From NCBI GenBank assembly GCA_041320695.1, contig JBGGOQ010000006.1, positions 62,001 through 126,000 on the forward strand: DNA of 64,000 nt, read 5' to 3'. This stretch comes from Caldicellulosiruptoraceae bacterium PP1 (GTDB taxonomy: Bacteria > Bacillota > Thermoanaerobacteria > Caldicellulosiruptorales > Caldicellulosiruptoraceae). The position numbers and the translations under genes are program-made. Positions 9,169 to 17,455 of the stretch are shown one piece after another (positions within the stretch are counted from its first letter, which is position 1; every line of letters begins with the position of its first letter). The notes under the pieces were generated by a model. It saw only the letters and a program-made list of their open reading frames with translations, did not search any database and had not been told where the DNA came from.

Positions 9169-9475
9169 TTAAGCACATATGAAATAAAATGAGAATAGTA
9201 TATTTATACAACTTATTGCATTCTTGATTGTTCTTTTTATATATTCTTTACAATAATCAGTTAAATTTTTTAATAAGTGAAATTTATTGCTTATTTGAAT
9301 TGGAGTAGCATGAGAATCTTTTATAACTTTAGTATAAGTAATGGAACCATCTCTATAGAATATCTCTAAATTCAATTATCCTTCTAACCATTCTTTTACA
9401 TTGTCATAATCTCTAAAATTTATAATATCAATAACTTTTCCAGATGTAATTATATAATGGTTTACTGATAATAAT
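9169..9475 (-). pseudogene. ISL3-type transposase fragment
   Basis: The minus-strand frame reads TSGKVIDIINFRDYDNVKEWL, then a TAA stop, then LEIFYRDGSITYTKVIKDS and IQISNKFHLLKNLTDYCKEY. The RDGS and D(N)-x-FHLLKNL segments belong to the catalytic core of ISL3 (IS204/IS1001/IS1165) transposases. Both ends are missing and the frame carries a stop, so it is an inactive remnant. Confidence 0.75.
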
Positions 9476-9486
9476 TAATAAAGAAT

Positions 9487-9513
9487 AGTCTGACTAAAAG
9501 TCAGGCTTTTTTC
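9487..9513 (+). terminator. Hairpin with T-run
   Basis: agtctgac and gtcaggct form a stem around a short A-rich loop, followed by TTTTTT. It lies beyond the transposase fragment and may be left over from an earlier gene order. Confidence 0.6.
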
Positions 9514-9664
9514 ATTTTCATTAAAAGATATTTTATATTTTGAATTCTTCTTAAAAGTAATAATTATGCATTTTAACAATATTGTATAAAAAGTTCTGTA
9601 GTCAAGTTGGGTAAATATTCAAAACCATCTTTACAATAAAAACAAATTAAATTATAATATAATT

Positions 9665-9683
9665 GTATTAACACTTATAATAC
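9665..9683 (+). promoter_or_regulatory. Inverted-repeat operator over the gntR promoter
   Basis: GTATTA-N7-TAATAC is a perfect inverted repeat that covers a TATAAT hexamer (9676-9681) about 25 bases upstream of the GntR-family gene. YtrA-type regulators usually repress their own operon by binding such sites, so this is the inferred autoregulatory operator. Confidence 0.55.
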
Positions 9684-9707
9684 AGTTAACACAAGGGGGG
9701 TGATTAA

Positions 9708-10097
9708 GTGTTTGAATTAGATTTAAGAAGTAGAGTTCCAATATATGAACAGCTTGTTCAAAAGATAAAAGAAATGATTATAAAAGAGGTTTTAAAAGAA
9801 AATGAACAGCTACCATCAGTAAGGACCCTATCTAAAGAGCTATCTATCAATCCTAACACAATACAAAAGGCTTATCGAGAGTTAGAAATTCAAGGCTATA
9901 TTTATTCTATACCAGGCAAAGGGAATTATGTTTTTCCAATAAAAAAGGATAAAAATGTTGAAAAAATAAACAAACTTAAATTAGAAATAAAAAAATTAAT
10001 TTCTGAGGCTATGTATCTTGGTATGGCTAAAGATGAGCTAGTAAGCATTATTGATGAAATTGAGAATTCTTTGAAAGGAGGAAAATTTTATGATTAA
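9708..10097 (+). CDS. GntR-family transcriptional regulator, YtrA subfamily
   Basis: A 129-residue protein with an N-terminal winged helix-turn-helix (VPIYEQLVQKIKEMI; LPSVRTLSKELSINPNTIQKAYREL) and a short helical tail of about 50 residues. This size fits the YtrA subfamily, which lacks a large effector domain. It starts at GTG with GGGGGG seven bases upstream. Its end overlaps the ABC ATPase start by eight bases, so the two are translationally coupled. YtrA-type repressors usually control adjacent ABC exporter operons, often in response to cell-envelope stress or antibiotics; that role is inferred here. Confidence 0.92.
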   Translation: MFELDLRSRVPIYEQLVQKIKEMIIKEVLKENEQLPSVRTLSKELSINPNTIQKAYRELEIQGYIYSIPGKGNYVFPIKKDKNVEKINKLKLEIKKLISEAMYLGMAKDELVSIIDEIENSLKGGKFYD

Positions 10098-10989
10098 GGT
10101 TGAAAACCTAACTAAGAGATTTGATGATATTGAAGCATTAGACAACGTGAGTATTCATATACAAAAAGCCTCAATCTTTGGCATTGTCGGAACAAACGGA
10201 GCTGGAAAAACTACATTATTAAAATCTATTGTAGGTGTTTATAAAACTGATAGAGGAAAGATTACAATAGATGGGGAAGATGTTTTTGAAAATGTCAAGG
10301 TAAAATCAAGAATATTTTATATTCCTGATAATCCTTTCTTTTTTTCACAGTTTAATATCAAGCAAATGTCAGAATTTTATAAAGGCGTATTTAGTAGCTG
10401 GAATCAAGAGAGGTTTGATAATTTAAATAAGATATTCAATCTTGATATTAAAAAGAAAATAAGTAAATTTTCAAAGGGTATGCAAAAACAAGCAGCAATA
10501 TACTTAGGGCTATCAACAATGCCAGATATTTTAATTATGGATGAGCCATTCGATGGGCTTGACCCTGTAATTAGAAAAAGATTTAAATCATTAATAATAA
10601 ATGATGTTGCAGAAAGAGATATGACAGTTGTAATTTCATCACATAATCTTAGAGAACTTGAGGATTTTTGTGACCATATATCTATACTTCATAAAGGCGA
10701 GGTTATACTTGAAAAAGATATTGATGATCTGAAACATGATATAAATAAAATACAAGTTGTATTTAAAGAGGATTTTGATATTAATTGCTTAAATGAGTTT
10801 AGTATTCTTTCTTTTGAAAGTAGAGGTAGTATAAAAGATATTGTTATAAAAGGCAATAAAGAAAAAATAGTTGAAATATTAAATAGATATCAACCTGTTA
10901 TATTAGATATTTTACCATTAACACTAGAAGAGATATTTATATATGAAATGGGGGAAGTAGGTTATGAAGTTCAAAATATCGTTAATTGA
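10090..10989 (+). CDS. ABC transporter ATP-binding protein
   Basis: Cytoplasmic ATPase (299 residues) of an exporter-type ABC system. Walker A is GTNGAGKTT near residue 35, the signature is FSKGMQKQ near 133, Walker B is ILIMDEPFDGLDP near 152, and the switch histidine is in VISSHNL. The C-terminal 80 residues are a small accessory domain as in YtrB/CcmA-like proteins. It is flanked by its GntR regulator and its membrane partner, overlapping both. Confidence 0.93.
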   Translation: MIKVENLTKRFDDIEALDNVSIHIQKASIFGIVGTNGAGKTTLLKSIVGVYKTDRGKITIDGEDVFENVKVKSRIFYIPDNPFFFSQFNIKQMSEFYKGVFSSWNQERFDNLNKIFNLDIKKKISKFSKGMQKQAAIYLGLSTMPDILIMDEPFDGLDPVIRKRFKSLIINDVAERDMTVVISSHNLRELEDFCDHISILHKGEVILEKDIDDLKHDINKIQVVFKEDFDINCLNEFSILSFESRGSIKDIVIKGNKEKIVEILNRYQPVILDILPLTLEEIFIYEMGEVGYEVQNIVN

Positions 10990-12916
10990 TAAAAGTATTC
11001 TTATAAATAACTTAAAAAGATTTGGGTGGATAGGTGTAATTTATTTTATAGGATTATTATATATACCTCTATATATTATTCTTCAAAAAACACGTGTAGA
11101 AAATAATTATATAAAAGCTATACCCAATATTTTTAATACTGTGTGGAATATGCAGGGATTATTTATGTTAATTATTTCAATTTTTCTTGGCTCATTATTA
11201 TTTAAATACATTCAAACAAAAGAAGCTTGTGATTCAATTCATAGTTTGCCTATTACAAGAGCTGTTTTATTCAGAACACATATTTTATCAGGATTTATAA
11301 TTCTTTTTATTCCTATGTTAATTAGTATGTTAATAATAATTATTATAAAAGCTTTTATTGGTGTTCCAGTACTATTCAGTGTTGCTGATATAATAAAATG
11401 GAGCCTTATAAGTATTTTGTTTTCAATAGTATTTTTTATTATTACAGTTTTTTCAGGGATGCTAACAGGTAATTCTCTTTTGCAGGCTTTAGTAGCAACT
11501 ATATTACTTTTATTACCTGCATTTTTATTTGTAACAATAACTTATAATTTTGAATTTCTAATTTTTGGGTATATAAGTAATCTATCTGATATAAATTGGA
11601 CAATATTGTCTCCTATTATTAGAGTATTAGGTTTAGAAACAAATAAATTATCAACAATTGAGATTATTATTTATGTTTTATTGATAATAATTCTAACTAT
11701 CTTTTCTGAATTATTATATAAAATTAGAAAACTTGAAATGGCAGGGCAATCAATAGCATTTCCAAAGTTAAACTATTTATTTAAGTATACTGCAGCATTT
11801 TGTGGAATGTTACTGTTTGGTTCATATTTTAAGGCTTCTTTAAATACTGATTTTAGTGTATATATAGGTTATGCTATTGGTTCATTTTTGTGCTATTTTA
11901 TAGCTGAAATGATAATAAATAAAACTTTTTGGGTTTTTAGGAACTATAAAGGATATTTAATATTTTGCTTAGTTTTTGCATTTATTATTACTGGAATAAA
12001 AACTGATATTACTGGCTTTGAAAGATATGTTCCTAAGGTAGAAAACATAAAAGGTGTATATTTTAGTGGTTACGGCTTGTATAATTATAGTATTTACAAA
12101 AATAAATTGATACTTAATAACAAAGATTACATTGATAATGTTCTTGAACTTCATAAAGCTATAATAAAGAGTAAGGATAAAGTACTAAATAAACAGAATA
12201 ACAAGAATAATCAAGCACGTCTCGATGCTACAATTGTATATGTTTTAAAAAATAATAAAGAGATTGCACGAAGATATAATATTGTTAGAAATGATTTTTT
12301 TGACTATCTAAAACCAATTTATGAAAACAAAGAATATAAAGAGAGAAAAGAAAATATTTTTAGGGTTAAATATTCTAATATTAAATCAATATGGATAGAA
12401 AGAAATAACTCTAAAATGGGAACCTTTATCAAAAATCAGGACATAAAAGAATTAATAGATTTAATAAAAAAAGAAATATATAATGAAAAATTTGAAGACA
12501 TGATAGATGATAAAGCTGCTTGGGGGAATATTATTATAAAGCTTAATAAGCCTATAAAAGATTACGAAATCAAAACTGATGAGATATTTATTTTATTCAA
12601 AAAAAATTATTTAAGTTTAGAGAACTGGTTTAAAAATAAAGGATATATAAAAAATATAAGAATTTTGCCAGATGAAATAAAGTATGTTGCTATAGGGAAA
12701 ATAGATAATTATACTTCTGAGTATATAAGAAATGGTTCAAATGAACAGTTACTCAAAAATTCATTTGCCAAAATTTATGATAAAAAATTAATTGAGTATT
12801 ATTTAAGAGAGTATAAAAGTATATGGAATTATTTAGACAAAAAAGGTTATTATCTTTTATTTATAGATAAAATGAATTCAAGTTATGATATTGGTTATAT
12901 AGATAAAATTAGGTAA
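10964..12916 (+). CDS. ABC transporter permease with large C-terminal domain (DUF6449-like)
   Basis: Membrane partner (650 residues) of the preceding ATPase; the genes overlap by 26 bases. About residues 15-345 hold around eight to ten hydrophobic helices in ABC-2 style, including the S-L-P-I-T-R coupling-loop motif (HSLPITRAVLFRTH) that follows the second helix. Residues 350-650 are hydrophilic and lysine-rich and are probably outside the membrane, as in DUF6449 members of YtrA-controlled systems. The exported substrate is unknown; drug or peptide resistance is a family-level guess. Confidence 0.85.
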   Translation: MKFKISLIDKSILINNLKRFGWIGVIYFIGLLYIPLYIILQKTRVENNYIKAIPNIFNTVWNMQGLFMLIISIFLGSLLFKYIQTKEACDSIHSLPITRAVLFRTHILSGFIILFIPMLISMLIIIIIKAFIGVPVLFSVADIIKWSLISILFSIVFFIITVFSGMLTGNSLLQALVATILLLLPAFLFVTITYNFEFLIFGYISNLSDINWTILSPIIRVLGLETNKLSTIEIIIYVLLIIILTIFSELLYKIRKLEMAGQSIAFPKLNYLFKYTAAFCGMLLFGSYFKASLNTDFSVYIGYAIGSFLCYFIAEMIINKTFWVFRNYKGYLIFCLVFAFIITGIKTDITGFERYVPKVENIKGVYFSGYGLYNYSIYKNKLILNNKDYIDNVLELHKAIIKSKDKVLNKQNNKNNQARLDATIVYVLKNNKEIARRYNIVRNDFFDYLKPIYENKEYKERKENIFRVKYSNIKSIWIERNNSKMGTFIKNQDIKELIDLIKKEIYNEKFEDMIDDKAAWGNIIIKLNKPIKDYEIKTDEIFILFKKNYLSLENWFKNKGYIKNIRILPDEIKYVAIGKIDNYTSEYIRNGSNEQLLKNSFAKIYDKKLIEYYLREYKSIWNYLDKKGYYLLFIDKMNSSYDIGYIDKIR

Positions 12917-12946
12917 CTGGATGAATATTTTTAAATAATTGTATAT

Positions 12947-12981
12947 AAAATAGCCTGCCTTGATATTTGGCAGGCTATTTT
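12947..12981. terminator. Bidirectional terminator between convergent genes
   Basis: aaaatagcctgcc pairs perfectly with ggcaggctatttt around the loop ttgatattt. A/T flanks on both sides make it usable from both strands. The stop codon of the minus-strand hydrolase gene lies inside the stem. Confidence 0.88.
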
Positions 12982-13724
12982 ACTGAGTTTTTAAGCCTTC
13001 CAATTCCTTCAATTTCAACCTCAACAATATCACCTTTTTGCATAGGTCCAATTCCAGAAGGTGTTCCAGTTATTATTACATCAAATCTTTCGAGAGTTAT
13101 TATTTGGCTTATAAAAGATACCAATTCATATACATTAAAAATAAGATTTTTTGTATTTGATGATTGAACTAACTTACCATTCAAATATGTATTAATATCA
13201 AGATTAAACGGGTCAACTTCATCAGTAATAAAAGGTCCTAAAGGTAAAAAGGTATCAAAGGATTTTGCAATAGTCCATTGTCCGTTTTTAGGCTGTAAAT
13301 CTCTTGCCGTTACGTCATTACTGCATGTATAACCTAAGATATATTTTTTTGCTTCATCAGTTGAAACCCTGTGGCATTTATTTGAAATAACTATTGCAAG
13401 CTCACCTTCATAATCAACCTGTGAACTTAACCAGTGAGGATATATTATGTTATCATTTGGTCCTATAACAGTTGTATTTGGCTTTATAAATAGTGTAGGA
13501 GTTGATGGTATCTCTAAATTAAGTTCCTTAGCATGGTCTTTGTAGTTTAGCCCAACACATATAATCTTACTTGGAATAACAGGGGATAACACTTTTAAAT
13601 CTTCAATAGTATATTTTTCTGAAGTTATAGATATTTTATTAATATCTTTTATTTTCCACACATCATTGCCTTCAATGATACCAAAAAAGGTTTTATTGTT
13701 AAATAAAAATCTACCTAATCGCAA
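12975..13724 (-). CDS. Fumarylacetoacetate hydrolase family protein
   Basis: A 249-residue enzyme of the FAH superfamily, cytoplasmic, Mg-dependent hydrolases or decarboxylases of 2-oxo acids. Family marks are ICVGLNYKDHAKE, FIKPNT, DYEGELAIVI (metal Glu and Asp), GYTCSNDVTARDLQ, KSFDTFLPLGPFI and ITGTPSGIGPM. The start chosen is a TTG preceded by GAGGAGAG six bases away; a TTG 66 bases further upstream would overlap the promoter. Oxaloacetate decarboxylase-like or acylpyruvase activity is possible, but the sequence does not decide. It is a single-gene unit. Confidence 0.9.
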   Translation of the reverse strand: MRLGRFLFNNKTFFGIIEGNDVWKIKDINKISITSEKYTIEDLKVLSPVIPSKIICVGLNYKDHAKELNLEIPSTPTLFIKPNTTVIGPNDNIIYPHWLSSQVDYEGELAIVISNKCHRVSTDEAKKYILGYTCSNDVTARDLQPKNGQWTIAKSFDTFLPLGPFITDEVDPFNLDINTYLNGKLVQSSNTKNLIFNVYELVSFISQIITLERFDVIITGTPSGIGPMQKGDIVEVEIEGIGRLKNSVK

Positions 13725-13761
13725 TTTTATCTCTCCTCGTCTAAAATGCTTTATTATATTT

Positions 13762-13790
13762 ATTATATAATCAGGTGTTGTAAAAAACAA
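13762..13790 (-). promoter_or_regulatory. SigA-type promoter of the FAH-family gene
   Basis: On the minus strand TTGTTT and TATAAT are 17 bases apart, with the start codon about 38 bases past the -10 box. This placement argues for the shorter reading frame of the gene. Confidence 0.6.
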
Positions 13791-13867
13791 ATAAGTGAAA
13801 TAAAATAATAATTATAAGTATAAAAGTAAAGTTTTATTATTTTTCATATAAATTGGAGGCAATTAAA

Positions 13868-15616
13868 GTGCCAAATAATCATAAATTTTTTTTCAATTAC
13901 CAAGATATATTAACAATAATATTTTTTATTAACATATTTATATTTTTAACTAATAAAAATACTTATACTTTAATAGTTTTAATAGTATCATTTATGCTTT
14001 TTATAATTTCAATTATATATAACCTTAGACAAAACAAAAGAATTAATTTTGAAGATATTAATTTGGAATGGGGTAAACCTAGTAGCAAAAAGATAAAAGA
14101 TATTAGTAAGATAAAATCTTTCTTTGATATCTTCTTAAAAGACACAAATGATTTTGTAGTTGATGATTTGACTTGGATGAGTCTTGATATGGATAAAATT
14201 TTTGAAAAAATTAATAAAACCCAATCATTTTATGGTTCGCAGCTTTTGTACTATTTATTAAGAACACCAAAATTAGAAGAAAAGGAAATATATAAAAGGA
14301 ACAATATAATTGAAAAATTAAGAAACGACAAAAATTTAACAATTATGATTCAATATTATATAAAGCTATACAATTCTCAAGGAAATAGCATTTTATTTGA
14401 TTTTTTATGGAAAAATTCATATTTTTATAAACAAAAAAACTATTATGTATATGTTTTTTTATCAACATCTGTAATAGTTTTTACAATACTTACATTAATT
14501 AATACTCAAAAATGGATTATTTTCTTGGTAATTAATATTATTATTAATGGTTTTTTATATACCAAAAGTAAGCAACTTATTGAAAGTTATATAAATATTA
14601 TAAGCCAAATAAATAACCTTATTTTTTGTGCAAAAAAGTTATCTAATTTAAATGTAAATAGTATTTTTAATGAATATTTTGATTTAAATAATACAATAGA
14701 AAGTCTTAATGGCTTTGAAAAATACACAAAAAAACTTTTGGTTAACAATAATATTTATAGAATATCAATGATTAATGATGCATTAGTTATATTTGAAATT
14801 ATTAAATTAATTTTATTAAGAGAAATTATATTATTTCATAGATGTTGGACCAAAATTATAACATTCATCGAGCAAATTAAAAAATTATATATCGAAATTG
14901 CTATAATAGACTCTTTTTGTGCTATTGCATCATTTAAAGATAGTTTGAATTATTTTTGTACCCCAAAATTTTTATTTGAAAACAATATATATATTAATTG
15001 TAGCCAACTATATCATCCATTACTTAAAAATCCTGTTCCTTATAGTTTTGAATTAAACAAAAAAGGTTTTTTGATAACTGGTTCTAATGCCTCTGGAAAA
15101 TCCACATTTATTAAAGCAGTTGGGATTAATGCTCTTTTTTCTCAGGTATTTGGTTTTTCTTTAGCAAAAGAATACAGTGCTAATATCTTTAAGATTTTTT
15201 CTGTAATTAACTTAAGTGATGATATTATGAATAATGAAAGTTTCTTTTTTAGAGAGTCGAAAGCTATAAAAAATATTATAAATAATCTAGATAATAATAA
15301 AAAGGTATTATGTTTACTTGATGAAGTCTTTAAAGGAACAAATTCACATGATAGAATTAATACAGCTAAATCGTTATTAAAATATCTTTTCACAAAAAAT
15401 GTATGTTGTATAGTATCTACACATGATTATGAATTAACTATTTTACTTAATAATTATTTTGAAAATTACTATTTTGATGAAGAAATTATTGATGATAAAA
15501 TAAAGTATAATTACAAACTAAAAAAGGGTGTAGCAAGTAGAAGTACAGTATTTCATATATTAAAATTATTGGATTATCCTGAAGAGATTATTTCAGAGTT
15601 AGATATTAATTCATAA
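13868..15616 (+). CDS. Membrane-anchored MutS-like ATPase
   Basis: A 582-residue protein starting at GTG, nine bases after GGAGG. The N-terminus has two adjacent membrane helices (about residues 10-60), followed by a MutS core-like helical region with another hydrophobic pair near 195-240. The C-terminal part is the MutS domain V ATPase: Walker A GSNASGKST near 405, Walker B LCLLDEVFKGTNSHDR near 485, and the VSTHDYELT switch. The mismatch-recognition and connector domains of true MutS are absent. Such short MutS relatives are widespread in Firmicutes but their role is not established, so a mismatch repair function should not be assumed. It is monocistronic. Confidence 0.85.
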   Translation: MPNNHKFFFNYQDILTIIFFINIFIFLTNKNTYTLIVLIVSFMLFIISIIYNLRQNKRINFEDINLEWGKPSSKKIKDISKIKSFFDIFLKDTNDFVVDDLTWMSLDMDKIFEKINKTQSFYGSQLLYYLLRTPKLEEKEIYKRNNIIEKLRNDKNLTIMIQYYIKLYNSQGNSILFDFLWKNSYFYKQKNYYVYVFLSTSVIVFTILTLINTQKWIIFLVINIIINGFLYTKSKQLIESYINIISQINNLIFCAKKLSNLNVNSIFNEYFDLNNTIESLNGFEKYTKKLLVNNNIYRISMINDALVIFEIIKLILLREIILFHRCWTKIITFIEQIKKLYIEIAIIDSFCAIASFKDSLNYFCTPKFLFENNIYINCSQLYHPLLKNPVPYSFELNKKGFLITGSNASGKSTFIKAVGINALFSQVFGFSLAKEYSANIFKIFSVINLSDDIMNNESFFFRESKAIKNIINNLDNNKKVLCLLDEVFKGTNSHDRINTAKSLLKYLFTKNVCCIVSTHDYELTILLNNYFENYYFDEEIIDDKIKYNYKLKKGVASRSTVFHILKLLDYPEEIISELDINS

Positions 15617-15741
15617 TAAAGCAAGATGCTATTTCCTTTTTCAAATCCTTTTTTAAGCAATAAAAGGAGCTTTAGTTAGTGCAATTATTAGCTGAGGTTA
15701 TACCAATATGGTAATAGATATAAAAATTGGAATTTACGAGG

Positions 15742-16236
15742 ATATTAAATATTTTATCACCAGGATGATTTCCGTGCACCTTAACCGAAAAAGACATACA
15801 AGAAGGTAGATCTAAAATTAGAAATAAAGTCATTGCAAGAGTGTTCAGAAAATTAAATTATATTGAACAATGGGGTAGTGATATAAAGAGAATAAAATCA
15901 TTTTGTTTAAGCTATGGATTAAAAGAGCCAATTATAAAAGAAACTGGGGATTTTGTGAGTGTGGAAATATATAGAGAAGACTCACACAGTACCGGTAATG
16001 TGCTGGAAAGCACCACCGAAATGCCGGAAAAGTTTAATACATTGTCAAACCAAGAACTGATAGTATTAAAAGCAATAATAAATAGAGGACGAATTACAAC
16101 AAAAGAAGTTGAACAAATTTTAGAAATTAAAGAGAAAAAAGCAAGAGAAATATTAAAAAAGATGACAGATGAAGGATTGATGGTTAGAAAGAGCAAAGGA
16201 AAAAATACTTATTATGAGATACCTTATATTAAGTAG
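15742..16236 (+). pseudogene. Truncated AlbA/Schlafen-type ATP-binding regulator
   Basis: The frame reads ILNILSPG, stop, FPCTLTEKDIQEGRSKIRN...RVFRKLNYIEQWGSDIKRI, which is the C-terminal ATPase-like part of AlbA-domain (RecG-like helicase-related) regulators. A GGA-to-TGA change breaks the SPGGFP motif, and just upstream the sequence continues in another frame (IYED). The last 70 residues are an intact winged helix (LSNQELIVLKAIINRGRI...). The N-terminal AlbA half is missing. From a GTG at 15841 a 131-residue fragment could be made, but no good ribosome binding site is present. Confidence 0.75.
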
Positions 16237-16293
16237 CCAAGATTAAATAATAAATATAATATAGATAAATTGTAGTATCGGTATAGGGTTATA

Positions 16294-16407
16294 TATGTGG
16301 CAATATAAGAAACAGAAAATGATGGAGTAGACTTTGATGAAAAGATGGAGAACCTAACTAGTGAATTTGCAGAATTGTTTACAAAATCAAGGCATCTTGA
16401 GGATTAG
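16294..16407 (+). pseudogene. Remnant of a type I methyltransferase (HsdM) C-terminus
   Basis: With one stop, the frame reads ETENDGVDFDEKMENLTSEF then AELFTKSRHLED. This matches the pattern at the end of HsdM proteins (D-FEEKM-x-x-LT-x-EL...L). Only about 35 residues survive. Together with the broken AlbA-type regulator, it suggests a lost type I restriction-modification locus. Confidence 0.5.
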
Positions 16408-16436
16408 AAAAAATAATTATTAGGGGAGGGGAAATT

Positions 16437-16754
16437 ATGAACAAGCCGCGTTATGCAGCAATTGTTGGCTGCAATCACTATTACGGTTTTAGAATTTTTA
16501 AACCGGGTATGAAAGTGATTCTTACAAAAGAGCCTGATAATGAATATGACGATGAAGCAATTATGGTTTCAATTAAGGATAAAGGCAAAATAGGATATAT
16601 TGCAAATAGCACAAATACTGTTCCAAGAGGTTGCTACAGTGCAGGTCGAATCTATGATACATTTGAAAAGTCAACAACAGCAATTGTGAAGTTTGTTACT
16701 AATAGTTGTGTAATTGTTATGTTAAAAAATAAAAAAAGATTTGATAGAAAATAA
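16437..16754 (+). CDS. Small HIRAN-domain protein
   Basis: A 105-residue protein with a strong GGGGAGGGG ribosome binding site. It consists almost only of a HIRAN domain: VGCNHYYGF, then the basic turn KVILTKEPDNEYDDEAI and the IGYIAN strand. HIRAN domains bind DNA ends or single-stranded DNA in SWI/SNF-like helicases such as HLTF, and occur alone in bacteria. No partner gene is intact nearby; the neighbours are decayed restriction-modification pieces. DNA binding is inferred from the family. Confidence 0.8.
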   Translation: MNKPRYAAIVGCNHYYGFRIFKPGMKVILTKEPDNEYDDEAIMVSIKDKGKIGYIANSTNTVPRGCYSAGRIYDTFEKSTTAIVKFVTNSCVIVMLKNKKRFDRK

Positions 16755-16803
16755 AAATTAATGCTAATAGTTACATCAATGAAAGTCATAAAAATAACTA
16801 TGT

Positions 16804-16836
16804 AGAAGCCATTTCAAAAAAGTGAATGGCTTCTTA
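16804..16836 (+). terminator. Terminator after HIRAN gene
   Basis: agaagccatt and aatggcttct form a perfect ten-base stem around an A-rich loop. The T-run behind it is weak (tta tc), so efficiency is uncertain. The 300 bases from here to the feo promoter show nothing recognisable. Confidence 0.6.
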
Positions 16837-17114
16837 TCTATATCAATATATATCCTTATTAATCAACTCTGTTTCTTATTAAAACAACTCTAATATGGCA
16901 ATCTATGCTGAATAAAATATATCGCACATAATAATTATTTACTAAATTTTATTTAGAGGTCATCTAAGAATATAATTTTAGAATTTTTATTTTACAATTT
17001 ATAGGTAAAATTCAATTAGAAAAAACTATATATTGCCTAAAAGGAGCTATCTCTCTATCTAACTAGGTAGGACATTTTATAAAAAACTTTCCCCAAAATG
17101 CATAAAACAAAAAA

Positions 17115-17143
17115 TTGACATCATTTTTCCTTTTTGCTATAAT
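17115..17143 (+). promoter_or_regulatory. Consensus SigA promoter of the feo cluster
   Basis: TTGACA and TATAAT match the consensus perfectly and are separated by 17 bases. Transcription would start in the Fur-box region that follows, about 70 bases ahead of feoA. Confidence 0.85.
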
Positions 17144-17148
17144 CTAAT

Positions 17149-17203
17149 TGAGAATAATTATCAATTAATATTAATTATCATTCTTATTTGATAATTAATA
17201 TTA
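17149..17203 (+). promoter_or_regulatory. Tandem Fur boxes in front of feoA
   Basis: tgagaat-a-attatca (17149-17163) matches the 7-1-7 Fur consensus TGATAAT-N-ATTATCA with one mismatch. Overlapping weaker copies follow (taattat-c-attctta, then tgataat-t-aatatta from 17189). Their position over the transcription start fits iron-dependent repression by the Fur protein encoded at the end of the same cluster. Confidence 0.8.
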
Positions 17204-17222
17204 ATAAATAGGAGGTATTCAA

Positions 17223-17435
17223 ATGACATTAGATAGTATTAATAAAGGTCAAGAGGTTACAATCCATAAAATTTCTAAGTTAGATGCAAAACTTTTTGCT
17301 TATAGATTAGGAATTAATGAGGGCTCTAAGGTTAAATGCATTGGTAAAATTTCAAATGGGCCAATAATTGTAAGAAAAAACAACCAGGAACTTGCAATAG
17401 GAAGAAATATTGCAAAGAACATTGAAGTAAAATAG
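17223..17435 (+). CDS. feoA: Ferrous iron transport protein A
   Basis: A 70-residue SH3-like protein with the FeoA pattern (G-x-x-x-x-I-x-K-I, LGI...G, IGRNIAKNIEV). FeoA is a small cytoplasmic partner of the FeoB iron permease and is thought to support its activity. AGGAGGT precedes the ATG. It is the first gene of the Fur-controlled cluster, 20 bases ahead of feoB. Confidence 0.93.
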   Translation: MTLDSINKGQEVTIHKISKLDAKLFAYRLGINEGSKVKCIGKISNGPIIVRKNNQELAIGRNIAKNIEVK

Positions 17436-17455
17436 ATTTAGAAAGGAAGAATTTG

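Noticed and set aside
12967-13167. Plus-strand frame within the FAH-family gene
   Set aside because: Shadow of the conserved minus-strand hydrolase; lies on the shared terminator.
15841-16236. Intact 131-residue winged-helix regulator
   Set aside because: The homology continues upstream through a TGA and a frameshift, so this is the tail of a broken larger gene rather than a real short gene.
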